Assembly: GCA_030847615.1 (NCBI GenBank)
Contig: JAUMIR010000005.1
Location: 215,496,645 to 215,560,644 of the forward strand
Direction of reading: 5' to 3'
DNA: 64,000 nt
Source of the DNA: Gambelia wislizenii
Lineage: Eukaryota > Chordata > Lepidosauria > Squamata > Crotaphytidae
Part shown: positions 27,201 through 42,200 of the stretch, piece by piece
Layout: every line of letters begins with the position of its first letter
Numbering within the stretch: position 1 is the first letter of the stretch
Program-made: the position numbers and the translations under genes
The notes under the pieces: generated by a model
What the model was told of the DNA's origin: nothing
Database searches by the model: none
The model's input: the letters and a program-made list of their open reading frames with translations, nothing else

Positions 27201-30200
27201 TTCTTCCTCTCATCTATCCCATTATCTTCTCCATATTGCATACTGGAACACTCTGCTGCATGCCTCAGATCATCTCTCCCAGCGGGTTCATGTAGATATT
27301 AGCATTGGGATAGAATAGCATCTTGTGGTATGCAATATAAAAGCTCCTTTTTTGAGGAGCAGCTATTCCCAAGCACCACCATCTGGAACCTACCTGAGAG
27401 ATAGGACTGGAACCACTGAAGCTTGGTTCCCAGACTCTTCAGGTGTTCCAAAAGGATACCATGGTTGATGGTATCAAATGCCACTGAGAGGTCCAAAAGT
27501 ACCAATAAGGAAACATTCCCACTGTCAGTGCTCAGATGAAGATCCTCCACTAAGGTGACCACAACAGCCTCAACTCCATATCCTGCTCTGAAACTGGTTT
27601 GAAATGGGTCTAGAAAACCTATATCACCCAAGACTGCCTAGAGTTGGAAGGCAACTGCCCTCTCAAATCACCATGCCCGAGGAAGGAATATTTGAAACTG
27701 GTCTATCAAAGTCCAGCAGGTCCTGGGAGGGCTTTTTGGATGACCAGCCAAGAAGGAGAGGGATCAAGGGGACAGGTTGTCCTCCTTATCTAGCAATTTG
27801 TCCACATCTGTGGTACTCGCCAACCAACATCGATCCAGTGTAATCCTACCTTTTAATATCTTACTTTTAATATCTTACTAAAATAAAGTATGAAAAGCAA
27901 ATATTCTGTATCAATCTATAGTATTTATCCTTCTCTTCCCTGCTTAATGCATCTGAGATATGCAAAATTTAAAAACCTACAGTGTTAAATTCAGCCACAT
28001 ACAATAGGATAAATACAATAAAAGCAGTAGCCTTGTCCATAACTGTAAAGCAGTGGATGTGAAAATAAAATCACTAAACTAGTACCAGTAATAAAAACAA
28101 CACAGTCAAAAAGCATCAAGCAGGAAAAGCAATATTATACAGTAGGAAATAAAATCAGCAAGTAGAAATATGCAGTTAACTGCTAGCAAAGGTCTTTCAA
28201 AATGAGCATCTTCACCCAAAAGGTTTGTCTTTTTAACAATGTCTTTCACAGGCTGAGTGCCAACAAGAAGAAGGTCCTGATCCTAACTGCTGATTTCATT
28301 TGTGCAAACAATGGAACCCAGAGCATAGGTTTTTCCCCTTGATTGACGGGCAAGGAATGTATGGGGAAATAGCAGTTTGACCCCTGACTTGATTATGAGT
28401 GTGTGTGCATGTGTGCCTTCAGTTGCTTGTATGTTTTTTTTTAATTAAGTAACATATAAAAGCCAAGAAATCTGGAAGTATATTTTAATGGTTTAATTTA
28501 TTAGATGTATATATTGCTTCTCACAGCAATTTATAAAAAAGAACAAAATACAAAAATATGATGTTTTAAAACATCCACAGGTATTAAGTTTGCCCATCCT
28601 AAATAACAGTCATAAATACAAGCTGCTGATTTGTCTGTGGTTAGAGTCTTAAATTATGGCCTTGCAGAACTTCTGTTGTTTTTTTCAACAGATTTGGGAG
28701 ACAAGTAAGGTGTGTAGCTTCTCTGCCATTGTTTTAAAACGTGAAATAGATGTTCAGTTTCTGGCCAGTGAAGTGATCATCTTAGCTATTGATAGTTCAA
28801 GCCATCTGCAAGTAAGTATGTTTGAGTAATACCAGTTTGGGCTTGTATTGGATCACTTTATTCTTTAAATACAGTGAATTGACTAAGCTTCAGTTCATTT
28901 ATAAACAGGACAGAGGGAGTTTGTCTGCCTTACATGGCTGTTCTCATTATGAAGCATAAAAGAGTAATCACAATTAAAACTTATAGTTGTGTATACTGTC
29001 AGGTTTGCAAGACTATATTGTCAGCGAATTTATGCAGTTTTTTTTTTAAATCAGGCATTGGCTTTCTATTATTCTTCCATGGAATCACCCATATTCCAGG
29101 CTAAATCCTGAAAAGGCAGAGAAAACTGATGTATGTTTCTCCTGCCCACTAAAGTAATGTCCAGTGTGTTCAAAAAATGTTGGTACTTCTCCAAAGGATC
29201 AGGTCCATAATCTGCAGATGTTCATTGATCTTATCACTGGAGGTCTAAGTAGCATTGCTAGCACAGAGTTATTCTTGACAGATAGTTTGATCATTATTCA
29301 TCCTGAATCTAGAAATAACCAGACAGACTGCTGCAATGTGTTGCATATGAGCTTGCCTTTTGCAACTTTTGGTACGAGTCTGCTGCTTGAGACTGTTTGT
29401 TGGCACTTGCTTGCACTGCAAGAGTTGTGCTGGTTTTGAGTCCCAATTCTGAACATAGTTCAGAACAAAATTTTAATAGATGCAATCTGAGTATGTAGAG
29501 AAGATGCTTGCAAAGATGCAGCTGACCACATGTCCTCTGGACTCTTGTTCATCTTAACTTATTAGGGGTATATATGAGGGGGCTCTCTGGTGGAGCCATG
29601 GAGTGGTTAATGCATCTCTGTGTGAGAGGATGGTCCTCACTGCCTTTACAGAAGCAATTTTGCAATTGCTCCTGAAAAAGCCCTTCTGGACATAGAATTT
29701 GTAATAACCACTGCCCACTTAACGAATACTCCTTTTGTGGACAAGGAGGTTGAGAGGGTGGTGGTAGCATAACTGCAGAATCTCTTAGAGGATGTGAATT
29801 ATCTAGGCCAATTTCAATCTGGTTACTCTCCTCATTTTGATAAAGAATTGACATTGGTTGCCTTGAGGATGACTTTCTTTGGGATAAGGAGGTATAAACT
29901 AGTTTCTTCTCATTGATCTCTCTATGTGGCTTTTGGTATCATTGATAGTAGTTTTCTCCTGGTCTGGCTCTGTGTGTTTGGACTAGAAAGCACTGTATTG
30001 CAATGGTTCTGCTCCTGCCTATATGGTTGGTTCCAGAAAGTGACACAGTGGAATACTGTCTCTGCCCATTGGCAATTGACTGTGGGGTGCCAGAGAACAC
30101 AGTCCTTTAAACATATATTTGAACCCACTGAGGTAGTCATTGGGGAATTTGGGACTAGGTGTCATAAGTGTGTAGGTGGCACTCATCTCTGTTATATCCA

Positions 30201-33200
30201 GGTCAAGTATGGACCAGTTGTTCCTGACTGCAGTGGTGGGCTGGATGGAAGGTAATTAACTAGTTCTGGAAAGAATGAGGCCCTGTATGTAGGTTTCCAG
30301 GTCTGGGATTTAAGTAATTTACCTGTCCTCAGGGGGGTTACACTGTGACTGCTTCTGAACAGAGATAATCTAGCCACATGATAAATTGCAAACACTAAGG
30401 TGGTATTTTTGTAATGTGCTCTGTATAGGACTACCCTTGTACTTGATCTGTAGGCTGCAACCAGTGCAAAATGTTACAGCCAGGCCTGTGTGCATATAAC
30501 CTCTGTGCTAAAAGTTTTGTATTGGTCTCCAGTTAAATACCTAGCCAGCAGGGAGCCCTTGCGGTGAGGAAGGTACACTTTATTGCAGCCTAGAGCTGCC
30601 TGGCCTAGGCAGTAGGTCCCATTACTGTTAAGAAGATAAACTTTAGATTATGCTTTAAAAATATTTATAGGAACTGGGCAGATTTGTTTTCATCTATTCA
30701 CCAGGATTTATTGTATCAAGAGATATAAGTCCCAGAGTTCCTTGTGCATTGACAAGAAGAAGGGACACCTGGTGGGAAGAGCAAACATAGCTTTTTCGAG
30801 TATGATTTGCAAGTCCCTAACTCACCCAATCAGTTTTCATGCTGCTTTCAGCCATGCCATCTGCCCACTAGAGAACAGATTCAAGAAAACTAGTGACATT
30901 TGGTTTTACTTTCTGTTCACTTGTAAAATATACAGCTTCTAGATGTCTGCTTCACAAGTATGCTATAGATCTTCCTGAGAATTCTTGTTGTGAAATATAC
31001 CTCAAAATACAGGGACGACTCCCCCCTTTAGCCAACAAGTTACTGCAGCCATGTCAGAAACCAAAATTGGTCAAAAAGCGGAACCCATGTACAGAACATG
31101 AGGGAATTATGGTGGCTTGCTCGGGACTGCATGCATGCGTGTGTGGGTGCCTGTATCCATATGCATGTGTGCTGCTTGCAGAATCTCTCAGTCAGCTTGG
31201 TGACTTCCATGCTTTCAGTTCACTTTGTAAGCAGTGCACATATGTGTGGTCAGTCCCAAGTAAACCACTGTAGGCAAGAACTGTCAGAAGAGTGGATTCC
31301 TTGTCGAATGAATGGAACTTGTCTTTAATTTGCAAGCATCGAAAGAGCGAGTTGTCAGATAACAAGCCATCAAAATACAGGGGTTCCTGTATCCAAGTCT
31401 ACTTCGGGGGGGAAGTTACCCTAACTTATACAGTTGTTCCTCCATATCCACGGATTTGGTATTCATAGATTTAAATTTTCATGGCTTGAAAATATTCTTA
31501 AAAAAATAATAATGCAAACCTTGATTTTGCCATCTTATATAAGGGACACCATTTTGCTATGCCATTGCATATAATGGGACTTGAGTATTCACGGATTTTG
31601 GTATCTATGGGGGATCTTGGAACCAAACCCCAGTGAATATGAAGGGACAACTGTATTATTACAGTAGCACCACTGTGTCCACTGATTCACCATCCATGGA
31701 TTCAATTATCTGCGGGTGGTGATGGCGGGGTGGGTGGGCAGGAGGGGGGAGGGAGGGAGGAGGAGGCGAGCTCGCCGTCTCCCTCCCTTCTCCATTGGGG
31801 GTGGGTGGGTAGGTAGGTGGGTGGGTGGGTGGGTTGCAGGTTCCAGTGTAGCAGGCAGGTGGGCGGGGGAGGGAGGGAGGAGGTGACCGCATGGGGGGGT
31901 TGCAGCAGGCAGGAGGAGGGTTCCAGTGTGGTGGAACTGGTGGGTTGGGAAGGGAGGGAGGAAGTGAGTTCGCCTCCTCCTCCCTTCCCCAGGAGGGTTC
32001 CGGTGGCAGTGGTATTCATTATTATTTGTGAATTTCACCATCTGTGGTGGGGCCTGGAACCAATCCCCCATGGATACGGGGGTCCTACTGTAAATGCAGT
32101 TTATAAGATACAGCTGCACATAATTTTTAGTGAAGTGTGAATAACTATATGGATTTTTGCACATGCCAGTGACTATGGCTGAAAAAAATTCAGCAAGCTA
32201 GCCGTCATCAAAAGCTGCAGGCATTGTATGGTGAGGCAAGAAAGGTTTTCATTCTGAAATTTTTGTTATATATTCTTCATTTCTGAAAAATGCTTCTTTT
32301 GTTTAATAATAACATCCAGCCTGAGAGTCTTACTATTTTGTTACTTACTTGTTTACTATTTTGTAACTTTTTGGTCATTAACAAAAGGATTATACTGTCA
32401 GTATCTTAATTGTTTTATTCTAATAGTCCAGCATGACTGTAAACAACAGCAACAGCAACAAAAACATTAGACCAGTTGCACATAAACCTTTACTTTTCTG
32501 GCCTTGTTCATTGCAAAATCATGAATTAGCACCTCCAAAGTCAATTTCTCACTCAATAAACAGCATGGCTTGGTCACTTGACCATTTTTTGTGGCTTATC
32601 AGATCATATGCATGGAACGAAAGAGGTCAATGTAGGAAAGGGGCCAGTACTACAAGTTTGGACTGTGTCCTCCAAAACTCATGTTTGGACCCTGAGAGCC
32701 AGGTTGAAGTTTTTACTTTTGACTTATTAGGCTCTGTACAGCTCAGGACCAAACTATTTGAAAGATCACCTTCTCCTGTTGACTTGACCCAGTGTTTATA
32801 TTCTGAGCAGGGTCTCTTGTACTACACTATAACAAGTCCTGTTTGGTTGTAGTGCTGAGGATCACTTTCTCTCTTGCAGCGTCCACCATGTGGAGTGGTG
32901 TTCCTATTAAAGTTTAATGTCCCCCAGAAGTACTGGTATTATATGACATTGAGCCTAGGTACCTGAATGATGTATGAAAAGATATTAAAATTTGTGTATT
33001 TGTATTAAAATGTACAGTTGTCTCTATAGCATTTACAGAATCAGTGTGAATAAACTTTATTTTTATATTTATTTATTTGATTTGAATGAAAAGTGAACTT
33101 TACCAAGCATCTATGCTGTTCTCATGAGGACTCTTTTTTTACTCATGACAAAACAATTACTATATGAGTGTAGGTTTCTGCTTGTGGGAGATGGAAGAGG

Positions 33201-36200
33201 GAACATATGTAGCAAGTTTTTAAGTCCCAGGGGAAAAGGAAGAGAATAGAAACAATGACCAGAGCATGTCTGTCATGGCAGGTCAATAAGATTTATGTTG
33301 CTGTTTTGGTAGAAACTGGACCAACTTTACTTTATTAATTAGTGACAAGTGGGACCTGCAAGAAAATGTTCGGGATTCTAGTCAACCAGCTTGTACCCCA
33401 TTCCAAGGTACTTTTGTCTGTTTCCTCCCCTTTCCATGTTTCTGGTCTCTATCCTCCAATATTTAATAGAATTCTGAGCCCACTATCTGTGTCTAGTACT
33501 TATTTTTTTGAAAATTTATATAATTAAAATCATGAAATGAAATCATGGAATAATTATTTTTATGAATACTCCTCCCTTGTATTTGTATTATGTGAAGAAT
33601 TCTACACCAATGTGTGGTAGGTGACAAGAACTGGAAGATATCTAGATATAAAGGAGTTTAATATTGGCCACTGATGAGAGCAGTGTTAAAACATGGGTGG
33701 CTTTTGTTTAATTATTTGCTTCTTTACACCAATGGTCATCAATCTTCTTCCGGTGGAAAGATTCATGCCCAACAGACCTTCACATTTATAACTTCTTTAA
33801 GGCTACAAAACTGTATGGATTATGCATTTAATATGATTCACTGACTGCTTATGTGGATTTACTGGAAACTGACCTTTTCAATTTATTTGTAATATATACC
33901 CATATAATTTTACTTATTTATTTCCTGGTTCTGTTTGTTCTTTAACTCTCTCTGTCCCAAAACAGTTCAGTGATTATTCTTTCTAACCATAGAATCATGG
34001 CTGACTGTTTGAGAGGCAGGTGAATTGGAAAAAATGGGGAGGGAGGGATTGCAGGTGGTGTTAGATGGCAGGTTGACATCCCTGCAAGATGGTCAGCAGT
34101 AAGGGAAAGCTTAGGCAGCAAAAGTTCTAGCTGGAAAAACTCTCTCCAGATAAGGAGGGAGTATGAGATTGCTCCAAAACGCTGCTGCTTGCCAGGGGAC
34201 TGTGGAAACTTCAGTGGTTGGAAGGCGGGTTGAGCGGAGCGGGTGCCCAGGGATTAACATCAGGCTCAGCCTTCTAAAAGCGGGCCTTAATGCACACTAG
34301 ACCTGCAAAAGCCTTACTTTCTTAATTACCTTTAAGCATTTAATTTGCAACTGAAAAGAGTTTTCCTGATCAGCAGTGAGACTAAAAACCTTGTTGACTC
34401 TCCTCCTTTCTTAAATAAGAACTGTTTGTATAAGGCTGTTTGTATAAGAATTAGCTTAAAAGCAAAACACTTAATAAGAATTTGACTTAAAGTTTTCTAA
34501 AGAGATTAAGACAGCAACTCTAAAAGATTAAATATTTCTTACCTTGATTTTGATGAGTGAGTTTTGAGACGTTTAAATTTCACTGAGCGGAGAGACAGAG
34601 TCCTGTGGCAAAAAAAATGGATTGTTTTGCTTTACAAGGAGATAAAACATAGAGCCTGCATTGAGGAAAGAAAAATGTCAGCAGAGTTTTATGGTGTAAC
34701 ACTACAATCTACTGGACAAAGAGAATAACTACAGAATGGCAAGTAAATTGAGAGATTAACTTTCTGGTTTTAACCCTACAACTGCTGGATTCTTGCTTCG
34801 GATCTAGGAAAGAAAGAGACAATGTCCTCTAGAAATTCTACAGAGATCAGATCTTTGAGGAATGAGTTCAGATCTTTGAGGAGTAATGTGATAAAATTGA
34901 AAGAAGATTTGAAGGAGTTGAAAGGAATTAAAGGATCAGTAAAGCAATTGGTGGAGGTTGTAAAATAAAGTCATGATAAAGAAGGAGTTTTGGAAAATAA
35001 ATTTGAAATGATAGATAAAGAGGTGGGAAAAGATATGGATGACATGACATGCTTACAAGGTTTTGGCATACTGACATGTTGTTTGTTAAAAAATATAAAT
35101 ACAGAAGAGCAGGTTGAGTTGATAGATAGAATAGCCTTCAAATTGAAAAGGTTGAGTACTAGAGTGTTGTTAAGATGAATGTGGATTATTTGTGATCTCA
35201 AAATAATTATGTTAAGATGTGGAGTGAAATCGAGGAGGATATGTTAGGATGGGAGAGACCAAATATGGTAGTGTTAGAGAGAATCTCGGTGATGAAAAAG
35301 AATTTATTTCCCAAGAAAATGTTCATATTCCAGATAGTGGCTGTTTGGCTATTGTTGTACCACTTAAGGAGTGGCAGGGGGAGGTGAAGAACACACTGAA
35401 GACTGTAGGTTAAATTGGGTTAAGAATTTGATGATAACACATGGACAGGTTATTGGGAAAATGTGTGGTTAAAAGGATTGAGATTTGAATTATGTTATGA
35501 TTTTAAAGAGAATTTTTATGAATTGAATTCCTAACAAATAATGTATTCCTGCTATAAGATGTTAGAATAAAGTGTTTGTAAGTGGGTTTTTTTCCGTATA
35601 TGCTTTATGTTTGTGGGAAATATGGACAACAGGAAGGGTCTAAAGATTAGTAATTAAAACTAGAATTATTTTTGAATGATGGATATACAGTTGTAAAAGG
35701 ACCATGGAAGATTACTATAGTATATGAAGACGGTAAATTAGAGGAATTCAGCACTACCCATGACAGATGAATGGCAGTTGAAGCTGATGGACTTGGTAAA
35801 GATGGACAGGATGGTTTGTTTGATCAGAGAAAGGTTGTCTGTGAGATTTCTTGAAAATCTGAAATCCCTTGTTGACCTTTTGCAGGGGGAAAATGAACTG
35901 GTAGTCTGTGGTTTTGATGATTAGAGATAATAGCTATTGAAAGAAGAGAATATATTGTAGTGTTTAGAGAGAGAGGTATGAATAATTATAGGCATATATA
36001 ACTGCCAAAAGGAAGAGCAGAAGTCATGTTCTTTTTCTTCTTTTTCCTACTTTTCCTTTTATTTTGTTTTCTTTCTTGAATTTCCTTTCATTCTTTAATC
36101 TTTGTAATTTCTGTAATTAATGTAATTTTTAATGTAAAATATTTTTTTAAAATGGGGAGGAGAAATGGAATGGAGTATTCTGGAAGAAGAGCTGGCTGGC

Positions 36201-39200
36201 TGGCTGGCAGAAACCTTTTAACATATTGTTGGAAGTCCAGCTTATTAATCATAACACTTGTGATGTGTTGCAGCCTTTTGGAAGAACCAAATCTCCAGAA
36301 AATTATTAAAATAGAGTTCTCTAAAGAAACATAAAACATGGAATTTTAAAATATTTTATAGATAGGAAATATTCCCACAATTTATTAATTACAGGCTGTG
36401 TTTCAAATTTCTTTCCCATTTCTAGGTTAAGATTTCTAAGCTAGGTCTTCTGTTTATTTAAATAATCTTCAGTTATACTTGTTATTGGTCTTCAGCCTCA
36501 ATGCTGTGTGTTAGAAGTTGTCATTGATGACGTTCTGCCATGGATCCAAGGGGAAATTAGTGTTAGAGAAATCTGTATCTATTATAGTTGGGTCAGTGGC
36601 AGGATCTTTTCTTTCTTCTTCCTAGTAAAAAGTCAATCTAGACAAGGGCTTATGCCACTCTTTTGATCTTTACTGGGAATATTTATCTTTATAAATACAA
36701 ATGTGCTCCAAAAATATGGCTGTAACTCTCTACAGAAATGTACTTTCTGTCTTGAGGGTAAAGTAGGAACAAACACTGAAGTTGTACTTAAAGTAGGAAA
36801 AGTTCACAAATGAGCCATGACTATAAATAGGAAAAGAACAGCAGCAAAAGAAATTTCCTAAATTCAGTAGGTGTTAAGAAATCATAGCTCATTATACTGT
36901 TTTATTTGAGTTCCCTTGGGATTCTGCATAGGATTGCATGCAGATAGCTTTTCATATGTTTTGTTTTATTCAGTTTTGAAATATGAAGCTGTAAATTAGT
37001 GATAAAAGCCAATGTAAGGGGATTATTATTTTTTAAAATTGCAATGTAGACAAGTAAAATATTCATCTAAAAAGAACAGTAACATTAACCATTGAAAATT
37101 AAAAATGTAAAGAAAAAAGGAAAAAATCTGACAAAGTGATTGTAACAGGGAGAAGCATTTATAATTATTAATATCCAAGTTATAGGTGGTCTTCATAAAA
37201 AAAAAAAAGTAAAAGGACACCAGAGATTCAGTGTTTGGAAGAATAGGCAGTCTTTTGTCTATCATTTTTTAGAAGAAAATATCTTGTAAGCTTAGGCATC
37301 TTTGCAACTTTCTAAATGTAAGGTCTACTCCTCCCTAATAGTATGTATCTATATCTGGCTGAATAGTTTGAGGCTTAAATCCAAAGGCTTGTCCCAGCTA
37401 GCAAGACCCAGGGCAGTGATTGTACTCTTGATTTTATGGTTGCTCTTCCATAGCTGTTCTGAGTTGTATCGAAACTCTCTCAGTGCCAAACTTCTGCAGG
37501 TAAGAAAGGTCCCATAAAATTCGGAGCAGCCATAAAACTGAAAGTAGATTTATCATCCCCAGAGCAATAGATCCAGGAATTCATTCACCAGGCTATCTTT
37601 CATGCGGGCAATCCTCCCAGTTTAGGATAGGAGGCAGGTGTGTAAAAAAAGAAAAGAAAGCCATGTCTCAGAGCTTTATTTTATTTTATTTTATTTTACT
37701 TTATTTTAAAGTATTTCTGTATTGCCTCCTAGCCCACAAGGGTTCCTGAGGCAATGAACAAATAAAAACCAATTAAAACAATACAAAGATAAAAACATTT
37801 TAAAAACACATTAAAATTCTCTTTAAAAAACTCTAAAAACAGTCTAACAATAATCCTAGAATGCAGTGTGAAAACAGTTAAAACAGCAGTTTCAAACATT
37901 TGAAAAATTGTGTGGAACAGCACTGTTTTGGCTGCCTGCTTGAAGCTTAAAGGAGTGGGGACCAGCCTAACTTCCTTGGGTAGGGAGTTCCACAGTCGAG
38001 GCACTGCTACAGAGAAAGCTCTGTTATGTCTACTCACCAGCCTAACTTCATGAGGTGTTGGGACATGCAGTATGGCTACCACTGAAGATCTCAGATTTTT
38101 GGCATTAACCCTTTGATTTGGTTTAAATGAAAATAAATAAATAAGGCAGCTGTTTTGCATAAGGGGACTCTATACATGCATGCATACTTGGAATGATGTT
38201 CCTCTTCATTATTCTTTTTAATGCTATTAGTGTTGCTATGGATATTGCTGAAGTAGGAAATAGCAAAGGCTGCAGCTATGCTATGATGATAATCATGTCT
38301 ACATATCAGTGAATAGTTAGAGCATTTCTGAAAAATAATTACAAGCTTTTTTTAGACATGGAAGAATTCCTAAAGTCAATTTGTGGGTGGGTTGCCTTAA
38401 TACACAGCTGTAACTTCTTCTAAGCTGATTTCAGAAGACTCAGATTTCTAAGATAAAGATGAGCACTTAGGTACTACTCTTTGTACTGTATTAAAATAAA
38501 TGAAAAGAAAAAAAAACAGGTGTGTTAACTACTCCCATTTCCCACACATTTGGATTTTTATTATTTGTGCCTCCTTAGAGCTTTGTAAATATTGTTACTG
38601 GTTCCCATTACACCTCTGAGATGATAAAAAACATAGAACATTAGTTTTTATGTTCCTTTTTTTAAATCACAGTTCTCCCTCCCACATACCAATTAATGAG
38701 AGATTAAGTATATGAAAGCTCAGAAAACCCCATAGCCTGTACAAAGCCTTTGATTTAAGATAATGTGGCAAGGTAGTCCAATGCATCAAACTTAATCCAT
38801 TTGTTGTGTTGCCACGTTACTGTAATTTCCACTTAGCCTAGGACTGTGTACAGGTTTTTGTTGGCACAAACTTTAAAATGTAGATAAAACAAGTTTGTAT
38901 ATTTTGATGAAATTCTTAATGCTAGCCATAGAAGGGGATAATAAACTGCACTAACAGTGGAATTCATGAGCGTGATTACCGGAAGTCTTACTTAGCTCCA
39001 AGAAAGGCTTGGAGTGGAAAACCCTGGGTTCAGATCCCCACTCTATCAGGGATGCACTGTGATTTAGGACCAATCAGCCTCTCTTAACCCGTATCATAGA
39101 GTTGTTTGTAGAAATAAAAGCAGTGTACAGAACAATATATTCAATAGTTATTTATTTTGAAGGACATATAAAAAAGTAACATGTAGTGAAATTGACAACA

Positions 39201-42200
39201 TGATTAAAAATTTTCACTGAGAAGAGATCAGGTGCTTTCCTTAGGTCTGATGTATTCTGTAGAAGGATATTGTGCTATGTAATCCTTTTTCAATTACATA
39301 CTGTATTGTATTGTAGCTTATTAATGGATACACGGGCCATACCATTTATTTGACTAAAGGACAGGATCCTTTCATTTGCTCTTGTTGCCTGAGCAATGAT
39401 CTGCAGGCTGCTGCGTTTGGAGGAAAGAATGGAACAGTGAAGGTAAGCAACTGATTATCTGAATGTGTAGTCTTTGCTTGTGTTCTCTACTTGTTATTGT
39501 TTAAAGTACTGTACAATACAAAATAATACTTTTTTTAAAAAAATCACAAAATGGCACCTGTACAGCCAAAATCTATACAATTTGAATGGATAATCCAAAC
39601 CCATCAAATATCACGTTCTTTCCAATCTATTTGCCTCATTAGTTTACAACAGATTGAGAATAGATTAAACAGTTTTCCAAAGTCATACTTAACAATTGTG
39701 TCCTCTTTGTTGATGTTCAGTTCACATTGAACTGCTTTGATGAACTATAAACAAGTGTATATGGATATGTATACAGTTGGCCCTTTATATCCATTGGTTC
39801 TGCATCCATTGATTCCCAAAAGCAAACCTTTGAGTTGTTCACCACTTTATATAAGGGGCACTGTTGTATAAATGTAATTTGGGCACACATAGATTTTGGT
39901 ATTCATGGGAGGTTCTGGAACCAAACCCCAGTGGATACTGAAGGCCCACTGTATATTTATTTAGCTATATGGTGAATATCAGAGCAAAGTAATCTGTTTC
40001 ACCATAACTGGATAAATTTTGTTGATGGAAAGTTACCCAATAAAACACTTAATGTAGTATATCTGTGAAGGTTTCTGACAGAACTTCCAACCAAAGAATG
40101 GCTTGGTTTGTATCTTTGAGAAGTACAGGCCAAGAACAGATAACTATTTTACTTCTGACTCATTGCCTTGATACCTTTCCCAGGGTCTAGGCTTCAGAAC
40201 ATCCTGAAGTCTCTGGGGGTAGCTCCTCCAGCATCCTCCTGGTAAGCAGGAAAGAAAAAATGGCCTCCTTTCTGGTGAAGTCACATGGGAGGAGCGATCC
40301 CTAGATGGCCAGTTGTTTCCTGCCTACTGCTTCTGGTGGATGTGTGTCGCTATGCTCCGTGCTCCTTTTTTTTTTTTTTTGCCACGTGGTTACCAGCGCC
40401 TTCTTTGCTTCCCTTTTTTCTCTCTCCTGTATTAAAAAAAAACCCTTCCTGATTGGCTCTCAGGACACAGTGAGTTGGAATGGGGGCCAAGCAATTCGAT
40501 TGCAAGGTGGGGACTTGGCTTCAGGCTTCGCTGCCTCAATCCAGGAGCTGGTGGCTAGGGAGGCAGCAGGCCTGCTTGCCGCCAGTTTTGTCCAGACCAG
40601 CATTGCTGGCCTAACTGAACTTATTAGAGTGGGGAGGGTAAACAGGTGCTCCACTTCGCCCTCCCCCCCGAATGCAAAAGCTGCAGAAAGAAGGGAGCTG
40701 GCAAAATGAAGAAGTTGGCACGTAAGGATACCCGGCACGCCAGAGGCCATGGAAAGGCCAGCCAGGCTACAGAAGAGGAGGTGGAGGCTTCCTCTTTGGG
40801 GCTGTCTGGGAACCATAGTGGTCAGGCAGGGTGCAAGCAAGGGGGAGTCAAGGCCCCTCAGAGTGGGGAGGAGGAGGACTGGGCCTCCGAATCAGAGCCA
40901 GTCTCAGACTGCGATCTCCCCCCTAAAAAGCATCCCAGGCTCAGGGAGGAGGACAAAGCCGTTTCAGTCCACTCCTCTGAAGAGGAAGCCTCATCAGGCT
41001 CTGACCATTTAGAGGTTGTGGAGGGGCAGCAGTCAAGGGACCAGGCTTATCCTTCCACCCGTCTCTTTAAGATGGAGGATTTCCCCACCTTATTAAAGAA
41101 AACAGTGAAAATCTTAGGCCTCAGTCTCCCTCCCAACCAGGAGCCTCAGTTGGACCCTGATCTTCCCAGTGTCTCTTGGGTTTTTTCTCCTGGCCTCACT
41201 TCCAGAAGCCTTATAAATGCCTGTCCCAGCCAACCTCATGCAGGTGGTCAAGGACGAGTGTGCTAGCCCAGCAGCACTCAGCTTTACTAAGAAATTGTAC
41301 AGCCTACAGTGGATGGATGGGGTCACGCTCTCCTCCAAGGTCTATGTTCACAGTCTGGGGGTGCTCCTGGACCCGTTGCTCCAGATGACGAATCAGGTAA
41401 ATGCGACAGTCAGGAGTGCCTGTTATCAGCTTCAGCTGATACGCCACCTGCGCCCTTTCCTGGAAGTCAGGGATCTTGAGACCATGGTACATGCTCTGGT
41501 AACCTCTCGTCTTGATTTCTGTAATGCACTCTACATGTGGATACCCTCGTGCTTGGTCCGGAAACTTCAACTAGTACAGAATATGGCAGCCAGACTGGTC
41601 TCGGGTACATCCAGAAGAGACCATATAACACCAATCTTAAGATTACTCCACTGGCTGCGCATTAGTTTTCGGGCCCAGTACAAGGTGTTGGTTATCACCT
41701 TTAAAGCCCTAAATGGCTTGGGTCCAACCTATCTTCGGTACCACCTCCTTCCATATAATTCCCCCCATGCACTCAGGTCCTCTGGGAGGAATTTGTTACA
41801 ACTTTTAAAAACTAGGCTTATTCGACCTCCCGGAGGGCCTTTTTGGTTATTGCTCCCAGATTATGGAATGGCCTGCCGGATGAGATCCGTCATATCACCA
41901 ACCTAAATAGCTTTAAAAAAAGCTCTTAAGACAGATCTCTTCCAGCAGGCCTTTCCTGAATAGATACCCGGCCATTAAAAAAGAAAAGAAAATCTAGCTT
42001 GTCCCAACCTCACTATGGCCACTGTCCAGTATTTATTTTTAATTTTTGTATTTTGTTTTAAAGTATGTTTTAATTGGGGGGGGGCGTGTCCGGATGCCTA
42101 ATATGGCGGACGTGTAGAGCGAGGGCTCCTGAAGGCTTCATAATTTTAACCTGCCCTACAGTGACCGGAGGGGTCCTTCTGAAACACTAAATAAAGAATC

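Noticed and set aside
31659..32164. Pro/Ser-rich minus-strand frames of 77-152 codons
   Set aside because: They are the complement of the G-rich core of the MITE at 31662-32090.
34823..35180. Possible host coding exon with coiled coil
   Set aside because: Stops interrupt it, and the context of a LINE leader and 3' end fits an L1-type remnant better.
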